This document shows, piece after piece, positions 46,171-55,326 of a stretch of DNA of 64,000 nucleotides. Origin of the DNA: Nocardia jiangxiensis NBRC 101359 (GTDB lineage Bacteria > Actinomycetota > Actinomycetes > Mycobacteriales > Mycobacteriaceae); contig NZ_BAGB01000027.1 of NCBI RefSeq assembly GCF_000308615.1, forward strand, positions 1 to 64,000, given 5' to 3'. The notes below the pieces were generated by a model that was not told the DNA's origin, searched no databases, and saw only the letters and a list, made by a program, of their open reading frames with translations. The position numbers and the translations under genes were made by a program. The stretch's first letter is position 1. The number at the start of each line of letters is the position of its first letter.

Positions 46171-47973
46171 ATGACCTATGAAGGGGAGCGTCGGCGGCGA
46201 GATCCCGACGGTCCGAGTACCGAGCGGTTGCCGCACGGCACCCAACCGCGGTCGTCGCGTGAGCCGGAGGCTCCTACGTCGCGCGGCGATCGGTCACGTG
46301 CTGGGAAGCAGGCTGGTGGCAGCCGCTCGGCAGAGGGGACACAGTCGGAGGCGGCGCAGTCGGCCGCGTCGGCGTGGCCGCGTCGTCCTGCGCGTCCTCC
46401 GGTGCGGCGTCGGCGCAACCGCAAGGCGGCGATGGCCGGACGTACGCTCATCGCGCTGGTCTCCACCCTGGTTCTGGTCGGTACGGGCGCGGCGTGGCGG
46501 GTCTACGACCACGCGATCAAGGGGGTCACGACCTCCGATGCGATCAGCGACGGCCCCAAATCGGTGGGCCAGGAACAGAACATCCTCATCATGGGCCTGG
46601 ACAGCCGCCTGGACGAACACGGCAATCCGCTGCCGCAGGACATGTACAACGCCCTGCACGCCGGTGACGACAGCGTCGTCGGCATGAACTCGAATGTGTT
46701 GATGCTGATCCACATTCCGGGTGACGGCTCCAAATCCACGGCCATCTCGATTCCCCGCGACGACTACGTCACCCTGGATCCGGCCTCGTGCGGCGGTGAC
46801 ATCTGCAAGGGCAAGATCAAGGAGGCGTACGGTCGCGCCTACTTCGCGGCGAAGCAGAAGTACGAGGGCACCATCAAGAGCTCGGAGGCACTGGATGCCA
46901 AGGCTCGTGACGCGGGGCGCAAGGCCGAGGCCAGTACGGTCACCAAATTCCTCGGCGACGTGCCGATCGACCATTTCGTGGAGGTCACGCTCGCGGCCTT
47001 CTTCCAGGTGGCCCAGGCGGTGCAGCCGATCACGGTGTGCCTGAACGAGCGGACGCAGGACAAGTTCTCCGGCGCGGATTTCGTGAAGGGCCCACAGCAG
47101 ATCAACGCTTCGCAGGCAATGGCTTTCGTGCGGCAGCGTCGTGATCCGGACGAGTCGCTGAACTTCACCGATCTGGACCGGACCCGTCGTCAGCAGGCGT
47201 TCATCGTGTCGCTGGCGAGCAAATTGCAGAGCAGCGGAACGATGTCGAGTCCCGGCAAGTTGATGAATCTGCTCGGCGTCGCGCAGCAGAACATGGCCGT
47301 GGACAGCGGTCTGGATCTGGGCAAATTCGCCGCGCAGGCGTCCTCGCTGATGTCCGGCGGGCTGACGTTGTTCACGCTGCCGGTCGACGATTTCGGCAAC
47401 GATCCGAGCAACGGCGAGGCCATCAACATCGTCGATACGGACAAGATCCACGCGTATGTGAAGAATCTGCTGAACCCGCCCAAGCCCGGGGCCGCCACCA
47501 CGACCACCGCACCGCCGACCACCACCGCGATCTCCTCGGCCGCCGGGATCGTGCTGAACGTGGTGAACAGTTCGGGTAAGAACGGCCTGGGCGGCAGTCT
47601 GGAAAAGGCGCTCGCCGACCGGGGATTCACGCAGGGTGAGGCGATCACCGGTACCGCGCGCAGCTCCAGCACACTGCTCTACGGCTCGGGTGCGGAGCAG
47701 GCCGCCACCGCGCTGGCCGGGCAGTTGGGCCTGACCGCGACCAAGTCGTCGGCGATCAGTTCGCAGTCGATTCAGCTGACCGTGGGAACGGAGCTGGCCG
47801 GAAGCGACTCCCTGACCAAGATGGTGGGCGTGACCGGCGATGGTTCCTCCGAAACCCCCACATCGACGACGCCGCCTCCGCCGCCGGTCTCGGCGACGAA
47901 CCTCGGCGCGAAGGCCCCGGCGCCGACCGACCTGTCCAGCATGAACGGCAGCGGTGTCCCCTGTGTGAAGTGA
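46171..47973 (+). CDS. LytR-CpsA-Psr (LCP) phosphotransferase, copy 2
   Basis: A 600-residue tandem paralogue of the preceding gene with the same plan: a basic N-terminus containing DPDGPSTERLPHGTQPR, a membrane helix, an LCP domain (NILIMGLDSR, AISIPRDDYV, AMAFVRQRRDPD), a LytR_C domain and a tail ending GSGVPCVK. By eye most of the catalytic domain is identical to copy 1. Differences cluster in the N-terminal disordered region, an insertion near YFAAKQKYEGTIKSSE, and the linker before LytR_C. The pair is a recent tandem duplication that kept separate promoters. Confidence 0.9.
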   Translation: MTYEGERRRRDPDGPSTERLPHGTQPRSSREPEAPTSRGDRSRAGKQAGGSRSAEGTQSEAAQSAASAWPRRPARPPVRRRRNRKAAMAGRTLIALVSTLVLVGTGAAWRVYDHAIKGVTTSDAISDGPKSVGQEQNILIMGLDSRLDEHGNPLPQDMYNALHAGDDSVVGMNSNVLMLIHIPGDGSKSTAISIPRDDYVTLDPASCGGDICKGKIKEAYGRAYFAAKQKYEGTIKSSEALDAKARDAGRKAEASTVTKFLGDVPIDHFVEVTLAAFFQVAQAVQPITVCLNERTQDKFSGADFVKGPQQINASQAMAFVRQRRDPDESLNFTDLDRTRRQQAFIVSLASKLQSSGTMSSPGKLMNLLGVAQQNMAVDSGLDLGKFAAQASSLMSGGLTLFTLPVDDFGNDPSNGEAINIVDTDKIHAYVKNLLNPPKPGAATTTTAPPTTTAISSAAGIVLNVVNSSGKNGLGGSLEKALADRGFTQGEAITGTARSSSTLLYGSGAEQAATALAGQLGLTATKSSAISSQSIQLTVGTELAGSDSLTKMVGVTGDGSSETPTSTTPPPPPVSATNLGAKAPAPTDLSSMNGSGVPCVK

Positions 47974-47984
47974 GTGTGCCCGAA

Positions 47985-48005
47985 CACCGCACCGGCGGTG
48001 CGGTG
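47985..48005. terminator. Bidirectional hairpin between converging genes
   Basis: Perfect nine-base arms CACCGCACC and GGTGCGGTG with a three-base loop lie between the stop of the second LCP gene (47973) and the stop of the minus-strand gene at 48009. Confidence 0.55.
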
Positions 48006-48008
48006 CGG

Positions 48009-48353
48009 CTAGGCCGGTGCGGAGGATCCCGAGGCCTGCGGTGCGGACCCGTCGCGCAGGAGGGTCGAACGGGCCGCGAGCAACCACATCAGGTCCTCCA
48101 GGCTCAGTCCCAGCTCGGTCACTCGGATCCGGGCGAATTCCAGGTCGAGTGAATCGACCGGCGATTCCAGTGCGAGTAGAACCATCTCGGCCAATTCCAT
48201 GCAGGTCAGCGCCTGCTTCTCGGTCAGCCGGACCTCGGGCGGGAGGAACGATACGATCCATTTCCCCTGGTCGTCGCCCGGGATGTCGACCCGGAAGGCC
48301 ACTTCGTCCACGATATCGCTGCTGATCAGCCAATCGGCTGGTTGAACCGGCAT
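48009..48353 (-). CDS. Hypothetical protein, 114 residues
   Basis: The product starts MPVQPADWLISSDIVDEVAF and contains a beta-rich segment (RVDIPGDDQGKWIVSFLPPEVRL). Acidic helices (LTEKQALTCMELAEMVLLALE) and a Ser/Ala/Pro tail follow. I do not recognise a family. ATG at 48353 follows GGGGGTGAG at suitable distance; the longer frame up to 48500 lacks support. Confidence 0.6.
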   Translation of the reverse strand: MPVQPADWLISSDIVDEVAFRVDIPGDDQGKWIVSFLPPEVRLTEKQALTCMELAEMVLLALESPVDSLDLEFARIRVTELGLSLEDLMWLLAARSTLLRDGSAPQASGSSAPA

Positions 48354-48681
48354 TGCTCTCACCCCCGTTCTTGCCCCGCATCCGATGCGGTGCGCTCCAA
48401 TTGTGGAGTACCCGGTGATGCTCCCGCCAATGCTTTCTGGTTCGCGCGGAGTTTGCGGAACCCGATCGCCGCGCTCGGGAGATCCGGATCCCGGCCGCAC
48501 TCCCGCGTCGGGGCCATCGACACCCGATAGGGAACGGCGTGGATCGGCGCTGCCGGTCGGTGCCGGTGATCAGGCCGAGGGGGAGACCACCGGCACCGTG
48601 AGAGCGATCTTGCCCCGATCGGGTGTGGGATAGGGCCGAATCGCGAATCATGCAGAATCGGACGGGTCGAAGGAGTGCGCG
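48354..48681. other. Intergenic region before the TAXI gene
   Basis: These 328 bases lie between two divergent genes. The GGGGGTGAG ribosome binding site of the minus-strand gene is at its left end and AAGGAG for the TAXI gene at 48669-48674. No other gene, repeat or hairpin stood out. Confidence 0.3.
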
Positions 48682-49620
48682 GTGAAGATGAGTCGGCGGT
48701 CGTTGCTCTGGTCGGCGGCTGTCCTGCCGGTGGCGGCAGGGTGTGCGGCCGGGCCGGATCGGGTGCGGCTGACGCTGGCGACCGGACTGGCGGGTGGGCC
48801 GTACGAGACGTTCGGTCGACGGCTTGCCGACGAATTGCAGCGCAACGTCAGCGGTTTGACGGTCCCGGTGCTCAATACCTCGGCGAGCGTGCAGAATCTG
48901 CGATTGATCGGCTCTCGTGACGCGGATCTGGCTCTGGCACTGGGGGATTGCGCCGCAGATGGTTTCGCCGGTACCAGCCCATTCACGTCGCCGGTGCCCG
49001 TGGCGGCGCTGGCGCGGCTCTATCTGAACTACACGTTGCTGGTGGCGGCGAACGGGCCGTACCTTCAGGTCGCCGATCTGGCCGGGCGCAGGGTGGCGCT
49101 GGGCGCCGAGAATTCCGGCACCGCGGTGCTCGGCGAGCGGATCCTGACCGCCGCCGGACTGGCCGAGCCCGCCGCGACCCGGTATCTGGGCACCGACGGC
49201 GCCATCGACGCACTCGCCCGGCGGGAGATCGATGCGTTCTTCTTCTCCGGCGGTGTGCCGATCGACGTGTTCACCGCGCTGTCCCGGTACGCGCCGATCC
49301 GCCTGCTGCCGTTGAACGGCCTGGCTGCCGGGCTGCGCCGGGACTACGGACCCACCTACACCGACGTGGTGATCCCCGCCGGAATCTACGGCCAGCGTAC
49401 CGAGGTGCCCACCATCGGCGTACCGAGTTACCTTGTGGCACATCGCGATCTGCCCGAGGATCCGGCCTTCCGGGTGACCCGGGCGATCTTCGCCGCCCGG
49501 GATCGGCTGCCCGGTCCGGAGACGCCCGGGGCCTACCTGGACGAGCGGTTCGCCATCGGCACGGGCACGGTCCCACTGCATCCGGGGGCGCAGCGGTACT
49601 ACCGATCGGTGTACGGCTGA
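48682..49620 (+). CDS. TAXI-family TRAP solute-binding lipoprotein
   Basis: A secreted, lipid-anchored binding protein of 312 residues. The signal peptide begins with two basic residues after MKMS and ends in VAAGC, a good lipobox. The mature part has the TAXI pattern LATGLAGGPYETFGRRLADEL, DLALALGDCAADGF, GRRVALGAENSGTAVLGERIL and GVPSYLVAHRDLPED. GTG at 48682 has AAGGAG seven bases upstream. No DctQ/DctM membrane genes accompany it. Its stop is four bases from the end of a decayed sensor kinase on the other strand, which may once have used it as a sensory partner. Confidence 0.82.
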   Translation: MKMSRRSLLWSAAVLPVAAGCAAGPDRVRLTLATGLAGGPYETFGRRLADELQRNVSGLTVPVLNTSASVQNLRLIGSRDADLALALGDCAADGFAGTSPFTSPVPVAALARLYLNYTLLVAANGPYLQVADLAGRRVALGAENSGTAVLGERILTAAGLAEPAATRYLGTDGAIDALARREIDAFFFSGGVPIDVFTALSRYAPIRLLPLNGLAAGLRRDYGPTYTDVVIPAGIYGQRTEVPTIGVPSYLVAHRDLPEDPAFRVTRAIFAARDRLPGPETPGAYLDERFAIGTGTVPLHPGAQRYYRSVYG

Positions 49621-49624
49621 GCGT

Positions 49625-50854
49625 TTACAACTCTTGCAGCGACGGCTCGAGGGTGACGGTCAAGCCGTGCGGGGTGGCGGAGGCGAGGCTCAGGCGGCCG
49701 TGCGCGGCGGTGGCCAGCTCGTCGGCGATGGCCAGGCCCAGGCCGCTGCCGTCGATGTTGGCGTGCCGGGTGGAACGCCAGAAGCGTTGGCGCGCAAAGG
49801 CTATCTCGTCCCCGGGCAGACCGGGGCCGTTGTCGGTGATGGACAGCCGGGCGCTGGGACCGGCGGCGGTCAGCGTCACCGTCACTCGGCCGCCCGGTTC
49901 GGTGAACTTCAGCGCGTTGTCGATGGCGATATCGGCGACCCGGCCCGCGGTCTCCGGCGGGCATACCGCGCGCAGCTGCGGCGGCAACTCGGTCAGCAGG
50001 GTGATGGTGGCGGCGGTCGCGACCTCCTGCCAGGTTCGCAGGCGCGGTTCCAGTTCGCCGACCAGATCGACGGGTTCGGCGAGGACGGTCCCCGATTCGA
50101 TGCGGGCCAGGGCGAGCAGATCGTCGAGTAGCGTCGTCATCCGATCCATCTCCTCCAGCGCCTGCTCGTAAGCCGTTGTGCCGGAACCGATCAGGTGCGG
50201 CGCAGATTCTCCAGTCGCAGCGACAGCACGGCCAGCGGTGTCCGCAGTTCGTGGGAGGCGTCCGAGACGAAGGCTCGCTGCCGATCCAGTGCGTCGGTCA
50301 CGGCGTCGGCCATCGCGTTGAAACGTTGTTCCAGCTGGCGCAATTCGGGTGGGCCGAGGATCGGCGCGCGGGCGGACAGACGGCCCGCGGTGATCGCCGC
50401 GGTCGCCGAATCCAGTTCGGCCACCGGTCGCAGTATCCAGCGGGCCAGCCATCGCGCGGCCACGGTGGCGAGCAGGAAGGCGAGCAGTGCCGCGGTGGTC
50501 AGCGCGAGCCAGACCGCCGCGACCGCGTGCCGCGCCGCGGTCGTGGGCGTTACCAGCAGCACGGTGCCCAGCACCTGTGCGTCGCGGCCGACCGGTTCCG
50601 CGATCACCGCTCGGACCGGGCCGACCGGCGTGATCATGGTGAGATTCTCGGTGGTCCGGCCCAGCCGGGCCCCGCGCGCGACCTCCTCGGCCCCGGCGGG
50701 CAGCGAGATGCCCGCGCAGGTCAGCACCACGCCGGTGTTCGAGCGGACCTGCACCGTCGCGTCGTAGAGGTCGGCGTAGATGACCGCGGCCGGACAGTGC
50801 GGTGGTCAAGGCGTCGGCGAACCGATCGTCGTCCTCGACCAGCAGCACTTTCAT
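49625..50854 (-). pseudogene. Decayed two-component system: response-regulator start fused to sensor kinase, with frameshift
   Basis: On the minus strand from 50854 the frame begins like a response regulator (MKVLLVEDDDRFADALTTAL) for about 22 codons. At about 50785 another frame takes over with the extracytoplasmic end of a sensor kinase (AVIYADLYDATVQVRSN). A membrane helix, HAMP and H-box SDASHELRTPL follow. This frame stops at 50191. The kinase then continues one frame over (HLIGSGTTAYEQALEEMDRM, N-box DNALKFTEPGG, DNGPGLPGDE, GSGLGLAIADEL) to 49625. So most of the regulator and the kinase N-terminus are deleted, and a further single-base loss near 50196 breaks the kinase. Confidence 0.75.
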
Positions 50855-50866
50855 CGTCGCGACAGA

Positions 50867-52180
50867 CTACGCGTCGACCTGCTCCGATGTCCGGTCCCGA
50901 TGGAAAAATGCCACGTTCCGGGTCTCCCGCATCGCAATGTAGACGACCAGCGAGATCGCACAGCATCCCGAGGCGTACCAGAAGAACGCCGATTCGATCC
51001 CGGCGTGCTTGAACCACAGCCCCACGTATTCGGCGCTGCCGCCGAACAGTGCGTTGGCGATCGCGTAGGGCAGCGCGACACCGAGGGTGCGGACGGCGGT
51101 GGGGAACAATTCGGTCTTCACCACGCCGCTGATCGAGGTGTATCCGGTGATGATCACCAGGCCGACCACCATCAGCACCAGCGCGTCCCCGAAACCGTGC
51201 ACACTCCGGAGCGCGGTCATCAGCGGCACGGTGCCCAGGGTCGAGGTCACGCCGAAGAAGATCAGCAGCGGGCGACGTCCGATCCGGTCCGACAGCGCCC
51301 CGGCCAGCGGTTGCAGGAAGATGAACACCACGATGGCGCAGAAGCTGACCAGGGCCGCGGTGTCCTTGCTGAGCCCGGCGGTGTTGGACAGGTACTTCGT
51401 CATGTAGGTGGAATACATGTAGTCGCACAGCGTGCCGCCCATGCTGAATCCGACCACCAGCAGGAATTCCCGCTTGTAGGTGAACAGGGCGCGCAGCGTG
51501 CCGCGCTCGCGCCTGGCCGTGTCGTCCTGGTCGAACGCCTCGGTCTCGAGCATCTTGCGCCGCATGTAGTAGATACCGGCCGCGGCGAAAGCGCCGAAGA
51601 CGAACGGGATGCGCCAGCCCCAGAAGTGCAGGGTGTGGTCCGACATCGAGTGCTGCAGGATGATCTGCATCGCGAGCCCGAACAACTGCCCGACCTTCAT
51701 GAACACCATCTGGAAGCTGGAGAGGAAGCCCCGCTTGCCGGGCTTGGACGCCTCGCTCAGATAGGCCGCGCTGGCCGCGTATTCGCCACCGATCGACAGC
51801 CCCTGCAACAACCGCGCCAACAGCAGCACCAGTGCGCCGAAGTAGCCGACCCGCGCATAGGTGGGCGCGACGGCGATCAGCAGGGCACTGGCCGTCATCA
51901 TCGTCACGCTGGTGGTCAGCGCCGCCTTGCGCCCCTTCCGGTCGCCGAGCCGCCCGAGCAGCCAGCCGCCGACCGGCCGCATGAAGAACCCGACCGCGAA
52001 AATCCCTGCGGTATTGAGCAATTGGGCCGTCGGATTGCCCTTCGGGAAGAACGCCGAGGCGAAGTACACGGAAAAAGTCGAATAAACGAACCAGTCGTAC
52101 CACTCGATCAGGTTCCCGATCGAACCACCGATCAACGCCGTCCAGACATTGCGCGCCGTCGGCGCACCAGTCGTGGCCAT
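50867..52180 (-). CDS. MFS metabolite:H+ symporter (MHS family)
   Basis: A 437-residue twelve-helix transporter of the MHS group (relatives of KgtP, ProP, ShiA), which import dicarboxylates, shikimate or osmolytes. Signature segments are GNLIEWYDWFVYSTFSVYFA in the first helix, GRLGDRKGRKAAL (motif A), LLQGLSIGGEYAASAAYLSE, and GALSDRIGRRPLL in the second half. ATG at 52180 is preceded by GAGGAGG. The substrate cannot be read from the sequence. It lies just upstream of the decayed two-component genes. Confidence 0.87.
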   Translation of the reverse strand: MATTGAPTARNVWTALIGGSIGNLIEWYDWFVYSTFSVYFASAFFPKGNPTAQLLNTAGIFAVGFFMRPVGGWLLGRLGDRKGRKAALTTSVTMMTASALLIAVAPTYARVGYFGALVLLLARLLQGLSIGGEYAASAAYLSEASKPGKRGFLSSFQMVFMKVGQLFGLAMQIILQHSMSDHTLHFWGWRIPFVFGAFAAAGIYYMRRKMLETEAFDQDDTARRERGTLRALFTYKREFLLVVGFSMGGTLCDYMYSTYMTKYLSNTAGLSKDTAALVSFCAIVVFIFLQPLAGALSDRIGRRPLLIFFGVTSTLGTVPLMTALRSVHGFGDALVLMVVGLVIITGYTSISGVVKTELFPTAVRTLGVALPYAIANALFGGSAEYVGLWFKHAGIESAFFWYASGCCAISLVVYIAMRETRNVAFFHRDRTSEQVDA

Positions 52181-52345
52181 CCATGCCTCCTCGATAAGCC
52201 CGCGCTCACGTCTCCGCGGGTCACCGAAGGGTCGTCGGTCCGGTCCCACCACCACAGCGAACCCGCCCCGGATCTAACCCGGGGTTAACGTCCGGCCGCG
52301 CTCGGCGAGGATGACTGCGCTCAGGACGGAGTCATGCGCCGACGC

Positions 52346-52699
52346 TCACCCCGCTGCGCGGTCGAGGTAGGCGTTGACGGTGTCTCGGCTTCGGGTCAGG
52401 CAGGCTATCTTGTCTTCGAGGTTGGTCAGTTCCGCTCGTAGGAGTGCGGCGAATTCGCTGTCGCATGCCTCGGTCCAGTCGTCGGGGCGGTCCTGCGCGG
52501 ACAGGACGACGCGGATCAGCCTGGTCGGCAGGCCCGATCGGATGAGGCTGGAGATGGTTCGGGCGCGTTCGATATCGCTGCGCTGGAAGTAGCGGTAGCC
52601 GTTCGAGCCTCGCTCGGATCGCAGCAGGTCCTGGGATTCGTAGTAGCGCAGCATCCGGGTGGAGATTCCGGTGTGCTCCGCGAGTTCGCCGATCTTCAT
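52346..52699 (-). CDS. MerR-family transcriptional regulator
   Basis: A 117-residue regulator with the MerR N-terminal helix-turn-helix-wing (MKIGELAEHTGISTRMLRYYESQDLL, then RSERGSNGYRYFQRSDIERA) and a long dimerisation helix. The effector tail is short and has one Cys in ACDSEF and another in KIACLTRSR. It diverges from an MFS exporter, and a perfect palindrome lies between them inside a promoter with elongated spacing, the standard MerR arrangement. Its effector is likely a drug or other organic compound pumped by the neighbour. Confidence 0.88.
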   Translation of the reverse strand: MKIGELAEHTGISTRMLRYYESQDLLRSERGSNGYRYFQRSDIERARTISSLIRSGLPTRLIRVVLSAQDRPDDWTEACDSEFAALLRAELTNLEDKIACLTRSRDTVNAYLDRAAG

Positions 52700-52718
52700 C
52701 GTGGGCTCGAACTTCCTC

Positions 52719-52749
52719 TTGACTTTGACACCTATGTCAAAGTTTACGT
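52719..52749 (+). promoter_or_regulatory. MerR-type promoter/operator between regulator and exporter
   Basis: TTTGACA-CCTA-TGTCAAA (52724-52741) is a perfect dyad. It lies between TTGACT (52719-52724) and TTACGT (52744-52749), a -35/-10 pair separated by 19 bases, the overlong spacing that MerR activators correct. The GTG of the exporter is eight bases after the -10. Confidence 0.65.
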
Positions 52750-52757
52750 TCTCGGAT

Positions 52758-53954
52758 GTGAACAGATCGAAAGACTTCCTGATACCTCTGGTGGCGCTCG
52801 CCGGGGCGAGTTTCACGACGGTCAGCGCCGAGATGATGCCTGCCGGAGTCCTGGATTCCATGAGTTCGTCCCTCTCGGTCGACGTGTCGACGGCCGGGCT
52901 GCTCGTGACCGGGTGGGCGGGCACCATCGCACTGACCGGAATTCCGTTGGTGCGCTTGACGATGCGCTGGTCTCGCAAGTCGGTGGTGCTCGCGAGCCTC
53001 GGCGTCATGGCGGCTGCGAATCTCGCCACGGCACTGGCGCCTACGTATGCGATCGCGCTGATCGCGCGGATGGTCGCCGCGGGCGCGCACGGCTTGTTCT
53101 GGGCCGTGGTGGTCGCCTACGGCGCTTCGCTGGTTCCGCCCGAGCGGGTCGGGCGCGCCCTGTCGATCGTCCTGGCCGGACCTACCATCGCGGGCCTGGT
53201 CGGTGTGCCCCTGGGAACCCAGGTGGCGCATCAGATCGGCTGGCGGGTGACTTTCGCCGCGCTCGCTGGACTGTGCGTGCTCTGTGTGGCGGTGATCGGA
53301 ATCCTGGTGCCGCCGGTTGGCGACGGCGCGTCCCGGCCCGAGCCCGAGCGGTGGGACCGTTCGGCCAGGTCGGTTCTGCTGGTGGCCGGCGGCGGATTCT
53401 TCTCTCTCATAGGGTATTACGCCGTATTCACCTTCGTCGTGCCCGTCAGCGCCGCTGCCGGGATCGGTGGCGCAGCGATGCCGGGAGTGTTGCTCGCCAG
53501 CGGGATCGGTGGTTTCGCCGGAGTTATCGTCGCGGGCCGGATCGGTGACCGCTGGCCCACGGGAGCTCTGCCGGTGACCGCGCTCGCGCTGGCCGTCGTC
53601 ACTGCGGGAATGGGAATGCCCGGTGGCCCAATCGTTTACGTCGTCCTGGTCACGTTGTGGGGTGTGCTGATCGGGGTGCTGCCCGTCGTCCTGCAGGCTC
53701 GTGTCATGCGGGTGGCCTCCGAGCGGTTCCGCAACACCGCGGGCAGCATCCTGATCACGGTGCTCAACCTCGGCATCGGCCTCGGTGCGGGGCTCGGCAG
53801 CCTGACCTCTTCCCTGGGTCTGGTGGGATTCCTGCCGGTGATCGCCGCAGTCGTCGCGATGTTCGCGCTCGCCCCACTGGCAGTACTGCGCTCGGGAACT
53901 CGCGAAGATCCCTCCGAGAGTGCTGCGGCTCGGGAGTTGCGGCATGCCGAGTAG
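52758..53954 (+). CDS. MFS exporter controlled by the divergent MerR gene
   Basis: A transporter of 398 residues with about twelve helices, similar to DHA1/arabinose-efflux-type drug exporters. Visible motifs are VALAGASFTTVSAEMMPAGVL in helix 1, RLTMRWSRKSVVLASLGVM (motif A-like), and IARMVAAGAHGLFWAVVVAYG. GTG at 52758 is chosen because the alternative ATG at 52734 lies inside the operator palindrome, and the GTG has a -10-like element eight bases upstream. The divergent MerR gene suggests induction by a transported compound. Confidence 0.8.
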   Translation: MNRSKDFLIPLVALAGASFTTVSAEMMPAGVLDSMSSSLSVDVSTAGLLVTGWAGTIALTGIPLVRLTMRWSRKSVVLASLGVMAAANLATALAPTYAIALIARMVAAGAHGLFWAVVVAYGASLVPPERVGRALSIVLAGPTIAGLVGVPLGTQVAHQIGWRVTFAALAGLCVLCVAVIGILVPPVGDGASRPEPERWDRSARSVLLVAGGGFFSLIGYYAVFTFVVPVSAAAGIGGAAMPGVLLASGIGGFAGVIVAGRIGDRWPTGALPVTALALAVVTAGMGMPGGPIVYVVLVTLWGVLIGVLPVVLQARVMRVASERFRNTAGSILITVLNLGIGLGAGLGSLTSSLGLVGFLPVIAAVVAMFALAPLAVLRSGTREDPSESAAARELRHAE

Positions 53955-54259
53955 CTGTTTCGCAGCTCGATGCGGACAGTTAGCTGGACATCGGCTCGAT
54001 GCTCGCCCTAAGCTTTTGCCCGCGTTCGTGTCACACGGTAGTTCATACCGTCGAAGCTGTATCCGCCCAGCCGGAGATGGCTCGGCAGCCTGTATGAAGG
54101 TGATCGGTCGGTCGGCTCGTGTCCCGATCTCCTGACTACTGACGGGTGTCTCGACCGCCGACGGCTGTTGCGTCGATCTTTGCGGGGGGTTTCCCTCGGC
54201 TGGCAATGAAACCCAGGGCAGATCGTTAAACTGTTGATCGTGACGTCGAAAGGGATTGT
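53955..54259. other. Intergenic region before the desaturase gene
   Basis: No gene is supported in these 305 bases. On the minus strand a run ending at 54008 reads HLRLGGYSFDGMNYRVTRTR before a stop, which looks protein-like and could be the end of a lost gene, but I cannot assign it. A TAAACT hexamer at 54227-54232 may be the -10 for the desaturase, which has AAAGGGA before its ATG. Confidence 0.3.
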
Positions 54260-55219
54260 ATGGCAAGGGATTTGACGCAGCTGGAGATGCTCCGCGAGTT
54301 GGAGCCCGCAGTTGCGCAGAACCTGGATCGGCATCTGGGCATCGCCAAGGACTGGTATCCGCACGATTACGTTCCGTGGGACGAGGGCCGCAACTTCGGC
54401 GCCATGGACGGAATCGACTGGGAGCCTGGACAGTCGCGATTGTCCGAAGTGGCCAAGGTTGCCATGATCACCAATCTGCTCACCGAGGACAATCTGCCCT
54501 CCTATCACCGGACCATCTCCGAGAATTTCTCGAGTGACGGCGCATGGGGCACCTGGGTCGGTCGCTGGACCGCCGAGGAGAACCGCCACGCGATCGCGAT
54601 GCGTGACTATCTCGTCGTCACCCGTGGCGTCGATCCGGTGGCGTTGGAGAACGACCGCATGGTGCACATGACCCGCGGAGTGCACGCGCCCGCCGAATTC
54701 GGCGGCGTGCTCGACCAGGTCGCCTACGTCACCGTTCAGGAATTGGCCACCCGGGTCAGCCATCGCACGACCGGCCGGGTGTGCGATGACCCGATCGCCG
54801 AGAACATGCTCACCCGAATCGCCGCCGACGAGAACCTGCACATGGTCTTCTACCGCAACCTGTGCGCCACGGCTCTGGACCTTGCCCCCGACCAGAGCAT
54901 GGAGGCGATCACCAAGGTGATCAAGCACTTCAAGATGCCGGGCGAGGGAATGCCGAACTGGCGTCGCAACGGCGTACTGATGGTCAAACACGGCATCTAC
55001 GACCTGCGCCAGCACCTCGACGAAGTGCTCAACCCGGTCCTGCGAGCCTGGAATATCTTCGGCCGCAACGATTTCACCGCTCGTGGCGAGCGCAGCCGCG
55101 AGGAGCTCGCGGAGTACATGGACAAACTCGGCCGCGACGTCATCCGTTTCGAGGAGCAGCGCGCGCGGATCCTGGCCCGCGAAGCCGCGAAGGCCGGAGA
55201 CCCGGCGATGTCCGTATGA
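54260..55219 (+). CDS. Acyl-ACP desaturase (DesA-like)
   Basis: A soluble diiron desaturase of 319 residues that introduces a double bond into acyl-ACP chains, in mycolata used for oleate or mycolic-acid precursors. The two diiron motifs are TAEENRHAIAM (about residues 108-118) and ADENLHMVFY (about 192-201). Conserved DWYPHDYVPWDEGRNF stands near the N-terminus. ATG at 54260 has AAAGGGA upstream. It resembles DesA1/DesA2 of mycobacteria. It stands alone with its own strong terminator. Confidence 0.9.
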   Translation: MARDLTQLEMLRELEPAVAQNLDRHLGIAKDWYPHDYVPWDEGRNFGAMDGIDWEPGQSRLSEVAKVAMITNLLTEDNLPSYHRTISENFSSDGAWGTWVGRWTAEENRHAIAMRDYLVVTRGVDPVALENDRMVHMTRGVHAPAEFGGVLDQVAYVTVQELATRVSHRTTGRVCDDPIAENMLTRIAADENLHMVFYRNLCATALDLAPDQSMEAITKVIKHFKMPGEGMPNWRRNGVLMVKHGIYDLRQHLDEVLNPVLRAWNIFGRNDFTARGERSREELAEYMDKLGRDVIRFEEQRARILAREAAKAGDPAMSV

Positions 55220-55235
55220 TATCGCCGAACCGCGA

Positions 55236-55269
55236 TGCAGTGCCCGCCCTGTTCCGGGCGGGCACTGCA
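55236..55269 (+). terminator. Strong hairpin after the desaturase gene
   Basis: Perfect 14-base arms TGCAGTGCCCGCCC and GGGCGGGCACTGCA with a six-base loop, 17 bases after the stop. No T-run follows, but the stem is one of the longest in the window. Confidence 0.65.
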
Positions 55270-55326
55270 CACTGCTGACCGGCGTGCGGTCGTGACCAGG
55301 CCGGTGATCAGCGCACCAGAGACGAA

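Noticed and set aside
46294..49581. 1095-codon minus-strand frame opposite the second LCP gene and the TAXI gene
   Set aside because: Arg/His-rich antisense translation with no motif; both genes on the plus strand are well supported.
53955..54259. CIRCE or heat-shock operator search around hrcA and other intergenic regions
   Set aside because: No TTAGCACTC-N9-GAGTGCTAA-like dyad was found near hrcA or dnaJ2 or in this spacer.
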